Shown piece by piece: positions 19,889 to 29,500 of a DNA stretch of 64,000 bases. The notes under the pieces were generated by a model. It did no database searches, was not told the DNA's origin, and saw only the letters and a list, made by a program, of their open reading frames with translations. The translations under genes and the position numbers were made by a program. Source of the stretch: Tricholomella constricta (lineage: Eukaryota > Basidiomycota > Agaricomycetes > Agaricales > Lyophyllaceae); NCBI GenBank assembly GCA_013368375.1, contig JAACJP010000011.1:682001-746000 (forward strand). Direction: 5' to 3'. The stretch's first letter is position 1. Each line of letters starts with the position of its first letter.

Positions 19889-20045
19889 TCAGTTAGTGAT
19901 GGTCACGGGTAACCCTGGGGTTTTCCAGGGCTACCCGTACCCATACCCTTAGAAACCCGTACCCGCGACGAGGGGTAAGGGTTTTGGCGGGTATGGGTAG
20001 GGGTTCTTACGGGTTCCGCAGGTTAAGAAACCCCCGACGGGTCTC
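19889..20045. repeat. Inverted-repeat block built from ACCCGTACCC / GGGTATGGGT
   Basis: A stretch dense in ACCCGTACCC and its complement folds on itself: ACCCGTACCCATACCC near 19937 against GGGTATGGGTAGGGG near 20000. Similar motifs recur inside the foldback element at 20416-20618, so the two may be subterminal parts of one decayed DNA transposon. Confidence 0.4.
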
Positions 20046-20415
20046 TAAATAAACAGAAGAAGTTCGTCCCAATCTGGCTTCATCACATGATCACGTGCCG
20101 TTGTTTACGTGTTTGGTCTTGAGACGAAACGCGTCAACGCGCTTTGTTTAATGGCACATGGGTGGCTGGGTACATTCATCCTAGCCCTTCTTCAACATGT
20201 CACCAGCGGTAACAGGCAGTTAGTCAGGTCAAGGCGCAAGCAACATAGAATATTGATTATCAACTGTAACTGACTTGAAGAGATTGGAGACATTGCGACC
20301 AGGTTGGAGAATGGTGTAACTGATTGCATATATTGAGATAGAGATTCAAGCCCATTGTCAGACTCTACACAATCACAAACATAACAACCGATCATATGAC
20401 ATTGCCTACTGCTGG

Positions 20416-20618
20416 GTCATTTTGCTGATGTTGGGGGTAGGCCGCGCCCTCCGGGTCTATATTATCTTTCCGTTTAAGGAAAACCCGCCTCAAAAACCCG
20501 CTGAGTAAACCCGCTTAACCCGCCCAACCCATGCTGGGGGTACGGGTACGGGCGGGGTTAACAGATTCCAACCCGGACCCGTACCCCAGCGTACCCTACC
20601 CAACATCAGCAAAATGAC
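20416..20618. mobile_element. 203-bp foldback/MITE-like element with perfect 20-bp terminal inverted repeats
   Basis: GTCATTTTGCTGATGTTGGG at 20416-20435 is the exact reverse complement of 20599-20618. The interior is rich in ACCCGC/GGGTACGGG motifs and has no reading frame. No clear target duplication is visible beside the repeats. It may be a hAT-like non-autonomous element; the superfamily is not settled. Confidence 0.6.
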
Positions 20619-20619
20619 A

Positions 20620-21198
20620 TGCACTTTTTTGATGGCTTTGATGGCTTGGGAAAGACGGTAAGACAGATAAGCGGGTAAAGACGCGAAGTCAATCTGTCTT
20701 TTCAAATCCTAGTCGGGTTTCTTGGCAAAGACAAATTATACTTGGTTCATGTCTTTTAAAAGGCCACACGACTTTGTCAAGTTGTAACATGCTTTCAATA
20801 GTACAAGTAACTTTACAGAAGCAACCTCGAGGGCTTGGGGCAAGTTATGTGCACAATCACAAATAAAAGCTGATATAATTTATTGAATGCTGCAGTCCTA
20901 CAGTCAATGATGCCATAATTATCATACCGTAGTACTGGACCATCGGTTGTCCAACTCGGCGCCCACAGCCATACTGAGTATCTTCCGGGGCGGAGGCGTC
21001 GTAGCAGGAGGTCAGAAAGTTCATCGACATCCTCCTCGGACTCCTCAGCACCATCAGATCTGGCACCACTTTCAGCGACAATCCTCTCTTCTCTCGAATG
21101 ATAAGTGCCGCCACCCTGATATCCTTCCACTGAAAATCCTGCAACTCTTGATATGCTTCAAAAATGTACTCACCGCTTCAACGTGCGGGTCTTTCCGC
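20620..21198. other. No supported gene
   Basis: Two overlapping minus-strand open stretches (about 20813-21144) show no known motif. The part next to 21199 may be degraded 3' sequence of the trehalose-phosphorylase-like gene. Confidence 0.35.
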
Positions 21199-21640
21199 TC
21201 AGAGTGGGCAATTGCCCCCCGCCTGAAACAGCTCGCCCGTCTCCTCCCTCAACATATCATTCAACCACGTGCCCTTGGGCTTGATCTTCTCGCCACGAGT
21301 ATACTTGACAGCAAGGTACAACCACGCAGGGGCATTGCCGATGGTGCCAACCTCGTCACAAACGTGCGTCTTGGCGTACTCGCTGATGCGGCGGTGGAGC
21401 GGCTCGTCGGTATGAAGATCATACAAGTGCTGTGTGATCGCGTTGTTGTCGCCAGGCATGGTGAGGTATCCGGACTTGCTGTGCTCAATCTGTAGGGGGA
21501 TGCCGCCTGTCTGACACGCGATGATCGGGATGCCGGCGTGTACAGCCTCGGAGACCTTGACCTCGAATCCCTCACGGGTGGAGAGCTGGAGCGCCATGCA
21601 CGCATGGGCCATCAAGGCGTTGAGGACTACGCGGCACTGT
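21199..21640 (-). pseudogene. Trehalose-phosphorylase-like glycosyltransferase, last exon
   Basis: The minus strand encodes MALQLSTREGFEVKVSEAVH, with the E-X7-E motif of retaining GT4-type glycosyltransferases (E of REGFE to E of VSEA). AGIPIIACQTGGIPLQIEHS, LHRRISEYAKTHVCDEVGT and a normal-looking C-terminus ending GELFQAGGNCPL follow. An acceptor-like AG lies just upstream (about 21641). This matches fungal retaining trehalose phosphorylase (the clock-controlled CCG-9 type), which splits trehalose with phosphate. The preceding exon (22716-22811) is about 1.07 kb away instead of one short intron, and its 5' side is cut by DIRS-1, so the gene is broken. Assignment from motif memory. Confidence 0.55.
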
Positions 21641-22715
21641 CAGTATCTATCTTGGAATGTATAAATTACGTGCGACATACGCTGCCAGTAGATACCATAG
21701 CAACTTGACGACGCAGGCGGGTGGGAAAAGAAATCGAAAAACTGAATATTCGAAATTGCATTACACACAAGGTAAGACAGGCTGCGTGAGACTCTGTGCA
21801 GGTGAAGTTGGGCGCTGTGTTGTTGTGTTCGAAAATGTCAGCGCCATCCAATGTAGGGCTGTACATACAACACACCTTTGAGCGCTGTACCATGCGCATC
21901 GGGAGCGCCTTCAACCGCCTGTCAATCTCTTCTCCCTATTGAAACTCTTGCACTTGAGCTAAAGCATAAGAGAAGGCTATGTATGACGTTGGCGGGTATG
22001 CGGCTGTGCGACGAGGGATGGATCGCGACATGTAAGTCGATAGAAAATGGGAACAGTATCAGATAGCTCACCTTGAGCATTGGTGGGGTGGCAAGAGAGG
22101 TGGCGTGAAGCTGAGACGACTGGTATACCGCCGGCGAGCATGTGGCTATGTGGCAAGGGATCGGCGCATGTAGTTAGTCCAACGAGAGTGATGATGAGGA
22201 TGATAGCGTACGATGCATCGATTGTGATGGCACTAGGGCTTGACTCGTCAGTACAAGCCAAACAAAAAGGACGATAGTTCCAAACTCACCTTGCATCTTC
22301 GAGGGGTTGAAATGAGGTGGAGACGTGACAGGAAACCGAGATGCTCGTCAATGAAGCTGTAGGTGTTCGAAAGTTGATGAGGACTAGGGCAGACAAAACA
22401 ATTAGAAGTGAACGAACAGGGGATCCCGTAAGCCGCGCTGAAGCGTATTGTTTCGAAGGCAGCGGGTGAGCGCACGAGTAAGGGAAGGCCGTGGTTGTGG
22501 TGTCAACAGTAAAAGAATAGAGCATGCCTTGCATGCTCGACGGATGGAGGGGAACGGCGGGCTGGAGATGCATTGCTCTTGTGTCGAGTGTGTTGAGGAA
22601 CGACGAGGCGTGTAGACAAACATTGGAGTGGAAGAGTGCGTACTGAGGATGGCGTACGATGCATCATTGATTATGATTGCGCTATGCTTGAGGTATCAGG
22701 AGCGTCGAGAACGAG
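21641..22715. other. About 1.07-kb insertion-like tract inside the trehalose-phosphorylase-like gene
   Basis: Occupies the place of a short intron. It contains a repeated motif, GCGTACGATGCATC followed by ATTG/ATTATGAT, at about 22207 and 22654, suggesting an internal duplication. Open stretches on the minus strand (for example IDASYAIILIITLVGLTTC near 22200) suggest a membrane-protein remnant, not identified. Confidence 0.4.
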
Positions 22716-22811
22716 AAACTTGGTCGCTGGGAGGCAGCCTCATGACGACAATGTCCTTTGCGAACTCGACGTAGTCATCTGAGTTGATGAACTGCATGAC
22801 CTTGTTAGGGG
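22716..22811 (-). pseudogene. Trehalose-phosphorylase-like penultimate exon, truncated
   Basis: The minus strand reads NKVMQFINSDDYVEFAKDIV, then VMRLPPSDQ, which in the family directly precedes the LNALM...LQLSTREGFE segment found at 21199-21640. The exon is cut on its upstream side exactly where repeat A1 of DIRS-1 begins (22812), so DIRS-1 inserted in or next to this gene. Confidence 0.5.
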
Positions 22812-22991
22812 ATGAAAGTCCTCTGAACGGAGGCACGGGATGAAGAGGGACACGTTTCGGGTCGCGTGGGTAGAGACTCACGCCCCTTGACCCGAACTCT
22901 CATCATCTACAATTCTCGGTAACCCCGCTCGCGTACCTCGCGTACTACCTCTCCCCAATTACTCTACTCGTATCGCTCTTGGCTCGCTCGG
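22812..22991 (+). repeat. DIRS-1 split repeat A1
   Basis: Starts ATGAAAGTCCTCTGAACGG and ends GGCTCGCTCGG. Matches A2 at 35108-35287 with a few differences over 180 bp. Confidence 0.85.
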
Positions 22992-24747
22992 TTACTTCTC
23001 TGTAGCACTTCCCGCCTTTCCTTGACGCATATATCATACCCTACCGCGCATTCATTCCAATCACTATGGTATTAGCTCAACCTAGGCGTCGTCCCATTAC
23101 GCGATCTACTTTGGTTCTTCCTGCCGACCCCTCAACGGACGCTGATGACGACGCGGTATCCCTAGGTGCCGAAACTGATGATGAGAACCCGCAAGGGCAA
23201 TCCTCGTCTGAACCCGATTCTCCACCTGAGAACGGTCAAGACCGTCGCCCGCTCACCTTTGTGGCCCTCCCTTCTGCTGATCCTCCACGTCCCCTGGTTT
23301 GACGCGACCTTACAAACCCCTCGGCCGTCATTCCAAAGACCTCCTGGAAGGGTAAAGCGCGCATAGACCCTCCTGCCCCCTCCGTATCAGCCTCCGCAAA
23401 GAATAAATCTCGCGTCGCCACCGAGCCCACTCCAACTGACGACCACAATACCATTCCCACTATCATCGCCCCTTCCGCTATCTCCCAGGACACCTCCACC
23501 ATCCCCAACGCGACTTCGGGCCCCTCCAATTCAACAACTCCCGCCTTTCTCCCATCCTTCTCTCCACAACAAGTCGCTATGGCCCACAATCACGTTCTCA
23601 ACGTAGTCGGGAGCCCTTTACCCCCCATGCGCAACCTAACGGAGTTGTCTACCGCTACCTCCTCTGCTTCTGCCGACGCGGCCGCCGCTCCACCCCACCC
23701 CAAGAAGAGATCTCGTGTCAATACCACGTCCACCCCCTCCATTCCCAATGTCGATGCCATCGACACATTTATTCAAAGCGCCCGCTCTCTGTTAGCCCCT
23801 CCGGCCCCTTCCCGCGCCGCTCCGCCCATGCACGCCCTCCCAGCTAAACCTCCCCCTCCTCTCCAACACATGTCTGCACACAACTCCGCCAATCTCACCC
23901 CTCGGGCATCCATTCACACCCCTCGGGTATCCACACGCACCCCTCTGCATTCTACGACCAGAACCTCCCATGCAGTCCCCCAACAGCAGAGCTCCTCTCG
24001 CGCCCTTCTCACAACACCTCGCAATGACCCCCCGTCCCAAGCTATTCCCGCGCTGAACATATCTCAATCTGGCACCGCCTCCTCGTCCTCCCACTCCCCT
24101 CGGACAGACCCTCCTCCTCCCACTCGCGCCTTCACAGAAGCTGAGATGGCTGCCCTCTTTTCAGAGTATGGCAGCCGTCTCCTTGCGGAGGCCGGCTTCG
24201 CGCGCCCCCCTCACGGCATTGCCATGCCCCTTCCGGGCACCTTTCCTCGCGGCCCTCGCGGTGCCCCAACGACGTGGCCATCAGCCACGCTGACTCACGG
24301 TACGCACCTCCTCTCACGGTGCCTACCTCCCGCGCACTCACACCCTTCTCTAGCAGTTGCGGACCTCGGTGCCCCCTCCTCGCAGCACGGGTCATCGAAA
24401 CTACCCTCCCCCTGCACCCTCACAGGGCGCCCCCGTAGCGCCCGGCGCATGGAACTACTTGCCTTCCAGTGCACCCCCCGACCACGCGCGCGCCTCAGGC
24501 TACCCCGGCCCGGAAGATTTCGCATCCACCCTCTTCACTGGGGCCCCCGCTCCTCCTCCCCGAGCGGCTTCCTCCCCCTATCCCTTGCTCTCACACATGC
24601 AAGCTATGCCCACTCCCCCGGCACACCCTCATTTTCTCGGGGAGGCTCGTGCGCTCGATCCCAACGAGGTCATCATCCCTGAAACCATCATCCTCATCCT
24701 CCGTCGTGGCTGGTGGGACTACATCCCGCTCGACGCTCTTACCAATG

Positions 24748-25222
24748 TGTTAGGGGAACACCCGTTCACGCCCTCCGACGCTCACCAACTGTTCCCCGAC
24801 ACGTGCGCTCGCTCCTGACCGATCGCGATCCCGACCCCGACGCTCTGACCCAAGCGTCGGTGTACATATTTACCTTACTCACTTCCTGTCATTCCCCTCG
24901 TTTCCCTGTTCATATTCCCGATCACCTGACATCCCGACGACGGTTACCATCAGACAGCATCCGGACCCCGCTCATCATTATCACCTGTCATGGTTATCAC
25001 ATGTCGTTATTATCACATGTACAGTACACTATGGAGAGCCTGCCCTCATGTATCACAACTTGTATATAGCCGGCCCCCTGGCATCTGGGAATCCTTTACA
25101 CTATTCTCTTTGGATTCCCCTTTGCCAGGTAAGCCTTATTTACCTCGTTACAGTACATCAATATAACTTTGGATTCCCCTTTGCCAGTACGACTAAGCTC
25201 TGCTCTAAAGGTCGCCCTAACA
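24748..25222 (+). repeat. Ty3-B 5' LTR
   Basis: TGTTAGGGGAACACC ... CCCTAACA. TATA-like TGTATATAG at 25061-25069; inferred RNA start at about 25097. It carries two copies of TTTGGATTCCCCTTTGCCAG about 60 bp apart, with GTAAG directly after the first copy. Confidence 0.92.
25061..25107 (+). promoter_or_regulatory. Ty3-B LTR promoter: TATA element and predicted RNA 5' end
   Basis: TGTATATAG is followed after about 30 nt by TACACTATTCT (25097-25107), the exact complement of the PBS at 25225-25235. The TATA-to-start spacing matches that seen in Ty3-A, supporting this as the transcription start. Confidence 0.6.
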
Positions 25223-25224
25223 GC

Positions 25225-25235
25225 AGAATAGTGTA
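25225..25235 (+). other. Ty3-B self-complementary primer-binding site
   Basis: AGAATAGTGTA, starting 2 nt after the LTR, pairs over 11 nt with 25097-25107. No tRNA-type TGG start is present at the LTR border. Confidence 0.7.
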
Positions 25236-25348
25236 TCTTAGAAACCTGACGAAGCCGACCGACCAGCTTCCGCGCCGAAACACGCGTCTGCTACACGCGA
25301 CCGTCCAACGCGCGCTCGCTCTGATCGCCCGCCCAGTCCCGTTTCGAG

Positions 25349-26593
25349 ATGTCCGAATTTGGTGACATGCCGCTCGAACGACCGTTCTCTCCCTTCCTCA
25401 CGACGGAGGAGCGGTTGGCGAATATGGAAGCCACGATTTCGGCTCTCTCCGCCTCCAACACATCCAACTCGGCCTCTATGGACCGCCTCTCCGCTCTTTT
25501 CGAAAAACTCATGTCGGGGACACCCCCCAATCCCACCCCCGCTGCTCCCGAAGCAGACACGACCCCTCCGCCGCCTGAAACGATCCCTCCGTTGCCTGCG
25601 ACGACCCCTCTGCTGCCAGGCGCTCCGCAATCAGGATCGCACCACCTCCGACCGTCCCCCCCTCCCATTTACGACGGCGCCCGGTCAGGCGGTCGCGCGT
25701 TCTGGAACGCCTGCAACCTCTACTTCTCCTTGTGCGGGGGAAGTTTCGCCGACGACCACGCCCGAATCGTATGGGTGCTGTCGTACATGCAGCACGGACG
25801 AGCCGCCGACTTCGTCAGTCGGGTGTTCCAGTTCGGAACCGCCAAGGACGTCTTTCCCGCCTGGAAGGACTTCGAAGACACCTTCCGCGGCGAGTTCTTC
25901 CTCTTCGACGAAGTCGCTGACGCCGCGCTCATCTTGGAGTCGACGGCGTACTTCCAGAACGGTCGGTCGATCGACGAGTACATCGACTCGTTCCGATCCC
26001 TGTGGGTCAAGGCAGGCTACCCCGATGGGCGCCACCTGGTCCTCAAATTCCGTCGGGGCATGGACCCAAAGCTTTCGAGGCGACTGGGAAGCATCACCAC
26101 GGGTCGCCCGCACGACGAGAAGATTGAGGAGTGGCTGAGGATCGCCCGTTCTCAAGACTTCATCATGAGGTCGGAGGACGACTTCCACCGTCGGATGGTC
26201 CCGACAAAGGCGCCGGACGGCCGCCCAACCACCGCCGTAGCCGCACGATGGGCGTTCGCTACTGCCCCCACTCCCATTCCCACTCCCGCTTCTGCCCCTC
26301 CCGCCCCTCGCGCTCCCATCGCACCAGCCCCTAGGCCGCTCCCCCAGGGCGTCCCGATGGATGTCGATTGAATGCGCGACCGGGTCGCACCTGCCGACGA
26401 CCACTGCTTCCGGTGCAAGAAGAAGGGTCACTACTCGCGTGACTGTCCCTTGCGCTGGGACGTGCGCCACATGCTCGACGACGAGCTGGAGGCGCTCATC
26501 ATGGAGCGTCTAGCCCGCAAAGACGCAGTTCCCGCCGACCAGACTCCATCGTCGGCCGACGCAGGCACCTCCGACGCTGAGGAGGGTTTTTAA
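25349..26593 (+). CDS. gag: Ty3-B gag, with one in-frame TGA before the zinc knuckle
   Basis: Starts MSEFGDMPLERPFSPFLTTE with a short coiled segment (RLANMEATISALSASNTSNS) and a Pro-rich linker. A Ty3-type capsid follows (FWNACNLYFSLCGGSF, VWVLSYMQHGRAADFVSRVF, WKDFEDTFRGEFFLFDEVAD), then another Ala/Pro linker. A TGA at 26369-26371 follows PMDVD and is followed at once by ATG in the same frame (TGAATG). The zinc knuckle CFRCKKKGHYSRDC and an acidic end EEGF come next. In Ty3-C the same codon is CAG, so the parent frame was continuous. The element is very young, so the stop is either new or tolerated through read-through or restart at the adjacent ATG; the sequence cannot decide. Confidence 0.88.
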
Positions 26594-29500
26594 TCGCACA
26601 ACGGGTGGAACGTACGCCCCCGTTGTCTAGTCGTAATCGGTTCGCTCCACTGTCCGTAGAATATGCCAATACACCTATTATTGCTGCTATTCCTACGAGT
26701 GAACCGACCGACAAAGACGTACAAAACCCCTCCGACCCGACGACACCGATCGCAGTCGCAAAGCTGATCGCTCCGTCGCGTCGTGGCCTACCCCGCTGGG
26801 AAAAGCGACTTCCTAGTCGCTTCATCGCCGCTGCCTCCCCCTGCCCCAGATCCCTGTGGCTCAACGTTGAACTGGAGACCACCGACACCCAGGAGTCGCA
26901 CGCCGTCACTGCGCTAGTGGACAGCGGAGCGACCGGCAGCTTTCTCAATATCGCTTTCGTCGAGAAACACAAACTCACGACCAAGGTGCTTAGTCGGCCA
27001 TCCCCGGTTTACAACGTAGACGGCACCCTCAACGAAGGCGGTTCGGTCTCTTGCATCGTAGAAGCTGTCTTGCGATACAATGGTCATACTGAACGAGCCG
27101 TCTTCGGGGTCACCCAGTTAGGCAAGCACGACATGATCCTCGGGTTCAACTGGCTTAAAAACCACAACCCTGAGATCGACTGGGAGACCAAAGAGGTGAA
27201 GATGAGTCGCTGTCCGATGCAGTGCGACACCTGCAAGGATGAGGTCAAAGCCGATCGGCGCGCACGTACCAAAGTGCGCGCAGCAATCCGTGCCTGTCGA
27301 GCCGATGGCATCCCGACGATTGAGCCTGACCTGCGGGCCCCGACCAATCCGTACGTGGAGGACGACTCTGATGACGACGAGTTCCTCCCCTACACTCCGA
27401 TCCTGGAGGAACCCGACCCAGAGTCCGACGACTTCCTGACGGAGACCTTCCTGAATGGCGATCGCATCTTCGCGACCGCGATCCATCCGACCCCGACCGC
27501 CGAACATATTCGGGCCAGCCAAACGACATCACAGCGACTTGCGGAAGCGCACGCTGCTAACTCCGTGCCCAAAACGTTCCGCGACGCCGTACCCACCCAC
27601 CTCCATGACTTTGAAGATGTCTTCTCCAAAGTTGCGTTCGATGAGCTCCCAGAGCGCAAGCAATGGGACCATGCGATCGAACTGGAGCCGGGCGCGTCAC
27701 CAACCGGCACGAAGGTCTACCCGCTGTCACCGGCGGAACAGGTTGAACTCGACGCGTTCCTCAAAGAGAATCTCGAGACGGGTCGTATCCGACCGTCCAA
27801 GTCGCCCATGGCATCACCGGTCTTCTTCATCAAGAAGAAGGACGGGTCGCTCCGCCTGGTACAGGACTATCGGACGCTCAATGCGCTCACGGTGAAGAAC
27901 CGATACCCGCTGCCCCTCATTAGTGAACTGGTGAATAACCTTCGCGGCGCGCGGTACTTCACCAAGCTGGATGTCCGATGGGGGTACAACAATGTTCGGA
28001 TCAAGGAAGGCGATGAGTGGAAGGCAGCGTTTCGGACAAACCGCGGTCTCTTCGAGCCGCTCGTCATGTTCTTCGGCCTCACGAACAGCCCCGCCACATT
28101 TCAGACCATGATGAATGATATTTTCCGCGATCTGATCGCCGAAGGTGTTGTTTGCGTGTACCTCGACGACATCTTGATTTATACCAAGACTCTAGAGGAA
28201 CACCGTCGGGTCGCGCGATTAGTACTGGACCGACTCCGCGAACATCAGTTGTTCTTAAAGCCCGAGAAATGCGAATTCGAACAGACCAAGATCGAGTATC
28301 TGGGGCTGATCATTTCGCAAGGGCAAGCGGAGATGGACCCTGTTAAGGTCGCTGGAGTGTTGGAATGGCCAGCGCCGAAGAACAAGAAGGAAGTGCAAGC
28401 ATTCCTAGGCTTCACTAACTTCTACCGACGGTTCATCCAGGACTTCTCGCATCACGCCCGACCCCTGTTCGATCTGACAGGCAAGGACGTCGCCTGGCGA
28501 TGGGGAGAGTCGGAGCAGTCGGCCTTTGGCCTTCTGAAGTCGGCGATCACATCGGGGCCCGTTCTCATGTTCCCTGACGACGACCGACCGTACCGCATCG
28601 AAGCCGATTCTTCTGACTTCGCAACGGGCGCGGTCCTGTCGCAAGAGTCGCCGTCTGACGGTAAATGGCACCCCGTCGCGTTCTACTCAAAGAGCTTGAA
28701 CGCCGTCGAGCGGAACTACGAGATCCATGACAAGGAGATGCTAGCGATCATCCGGTCTCTGGAGGAGTGGCGACACTTCGTAGAAGGCGCAAAGCACAAG
28801 GTGGAGATCTGGACCGACCACAAGAACCTTGAGTACTTCCTCACCGCGAAGAAACTCAATCGGCGTCAAGCCCGATGGTCGCTCTACCTCGCTAACTTCG
28901 ACTTCGCCCTCCACCACCGTCCTGGCCGTAGCATGGGCAAGCCCGACACGTTATCGCGCCGCTCCGACCATGGCGACGGAAGTGCTGACAACGCCGACAT
29001 CGTACTGCTCAAACCCGAGTTCTTCGCGGTTCGTGCGACTGAAGGTCTTGTATTGGTCGGAGAAGAGGATGACGTGCTGAAGGCAATTCGCAAGGGCAAC
29101 CGCGATGGCGCACAGGAGGATGCGGTCGCGAAAGCGGCGCAACTGGTCAGGGCATCCAAGATCGCCGGTCGCTCCCTTCGCTTTGGCGAGTGGGGAGAGG
29201 AAGGCGGTCTGCTCACGTTCCGTGGACGGATCTATGTCCCGAACGTTCCTGACCTCCGCCGACGCATCGTGGAGCACCACCACGACTCCAAGGTCGCCGG
29301 TCACCCAGGTCGCTGGAAGACGTTAGAGCTGGTGTCGCGCAACTACTGGTGGCCCCAGATGTCGCGCTTCATCGGTTCCTACACCAGCACCTGCGACATG
29401 TGCTTGCGCACGAAACCTCGCCGCCAACTCCCCGTCGGACAGCTGCAGCCGCTCCCCATTCCCGAAGGCCGATGGAATGTCGTGTCGGTCGACTTCATCA

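Noticed and set aside
19889..20618. One hAT transposon spanning the two ACCCGTACCC-rich blocks
   Set aside because: The outer ends do not match as inverted repeats and no 8-bp duplication was found; only the inner 203-bp foldback element is supported.
20813..21144. Extension of the trehalose-phosphorylase-like gene beyond 21199
   Set aside because: The C-terminal stop at 21199 is where the protein family normally ends, and the downstream frames show no related motif.
26369..26374. Selenocysteine insertion at the Ty3-B gag TGA
   Set aside because: Selenoprotein machinery is absent from nearly all fungi and no cysteine or selenocysteine is expected here; the relative has Gln.
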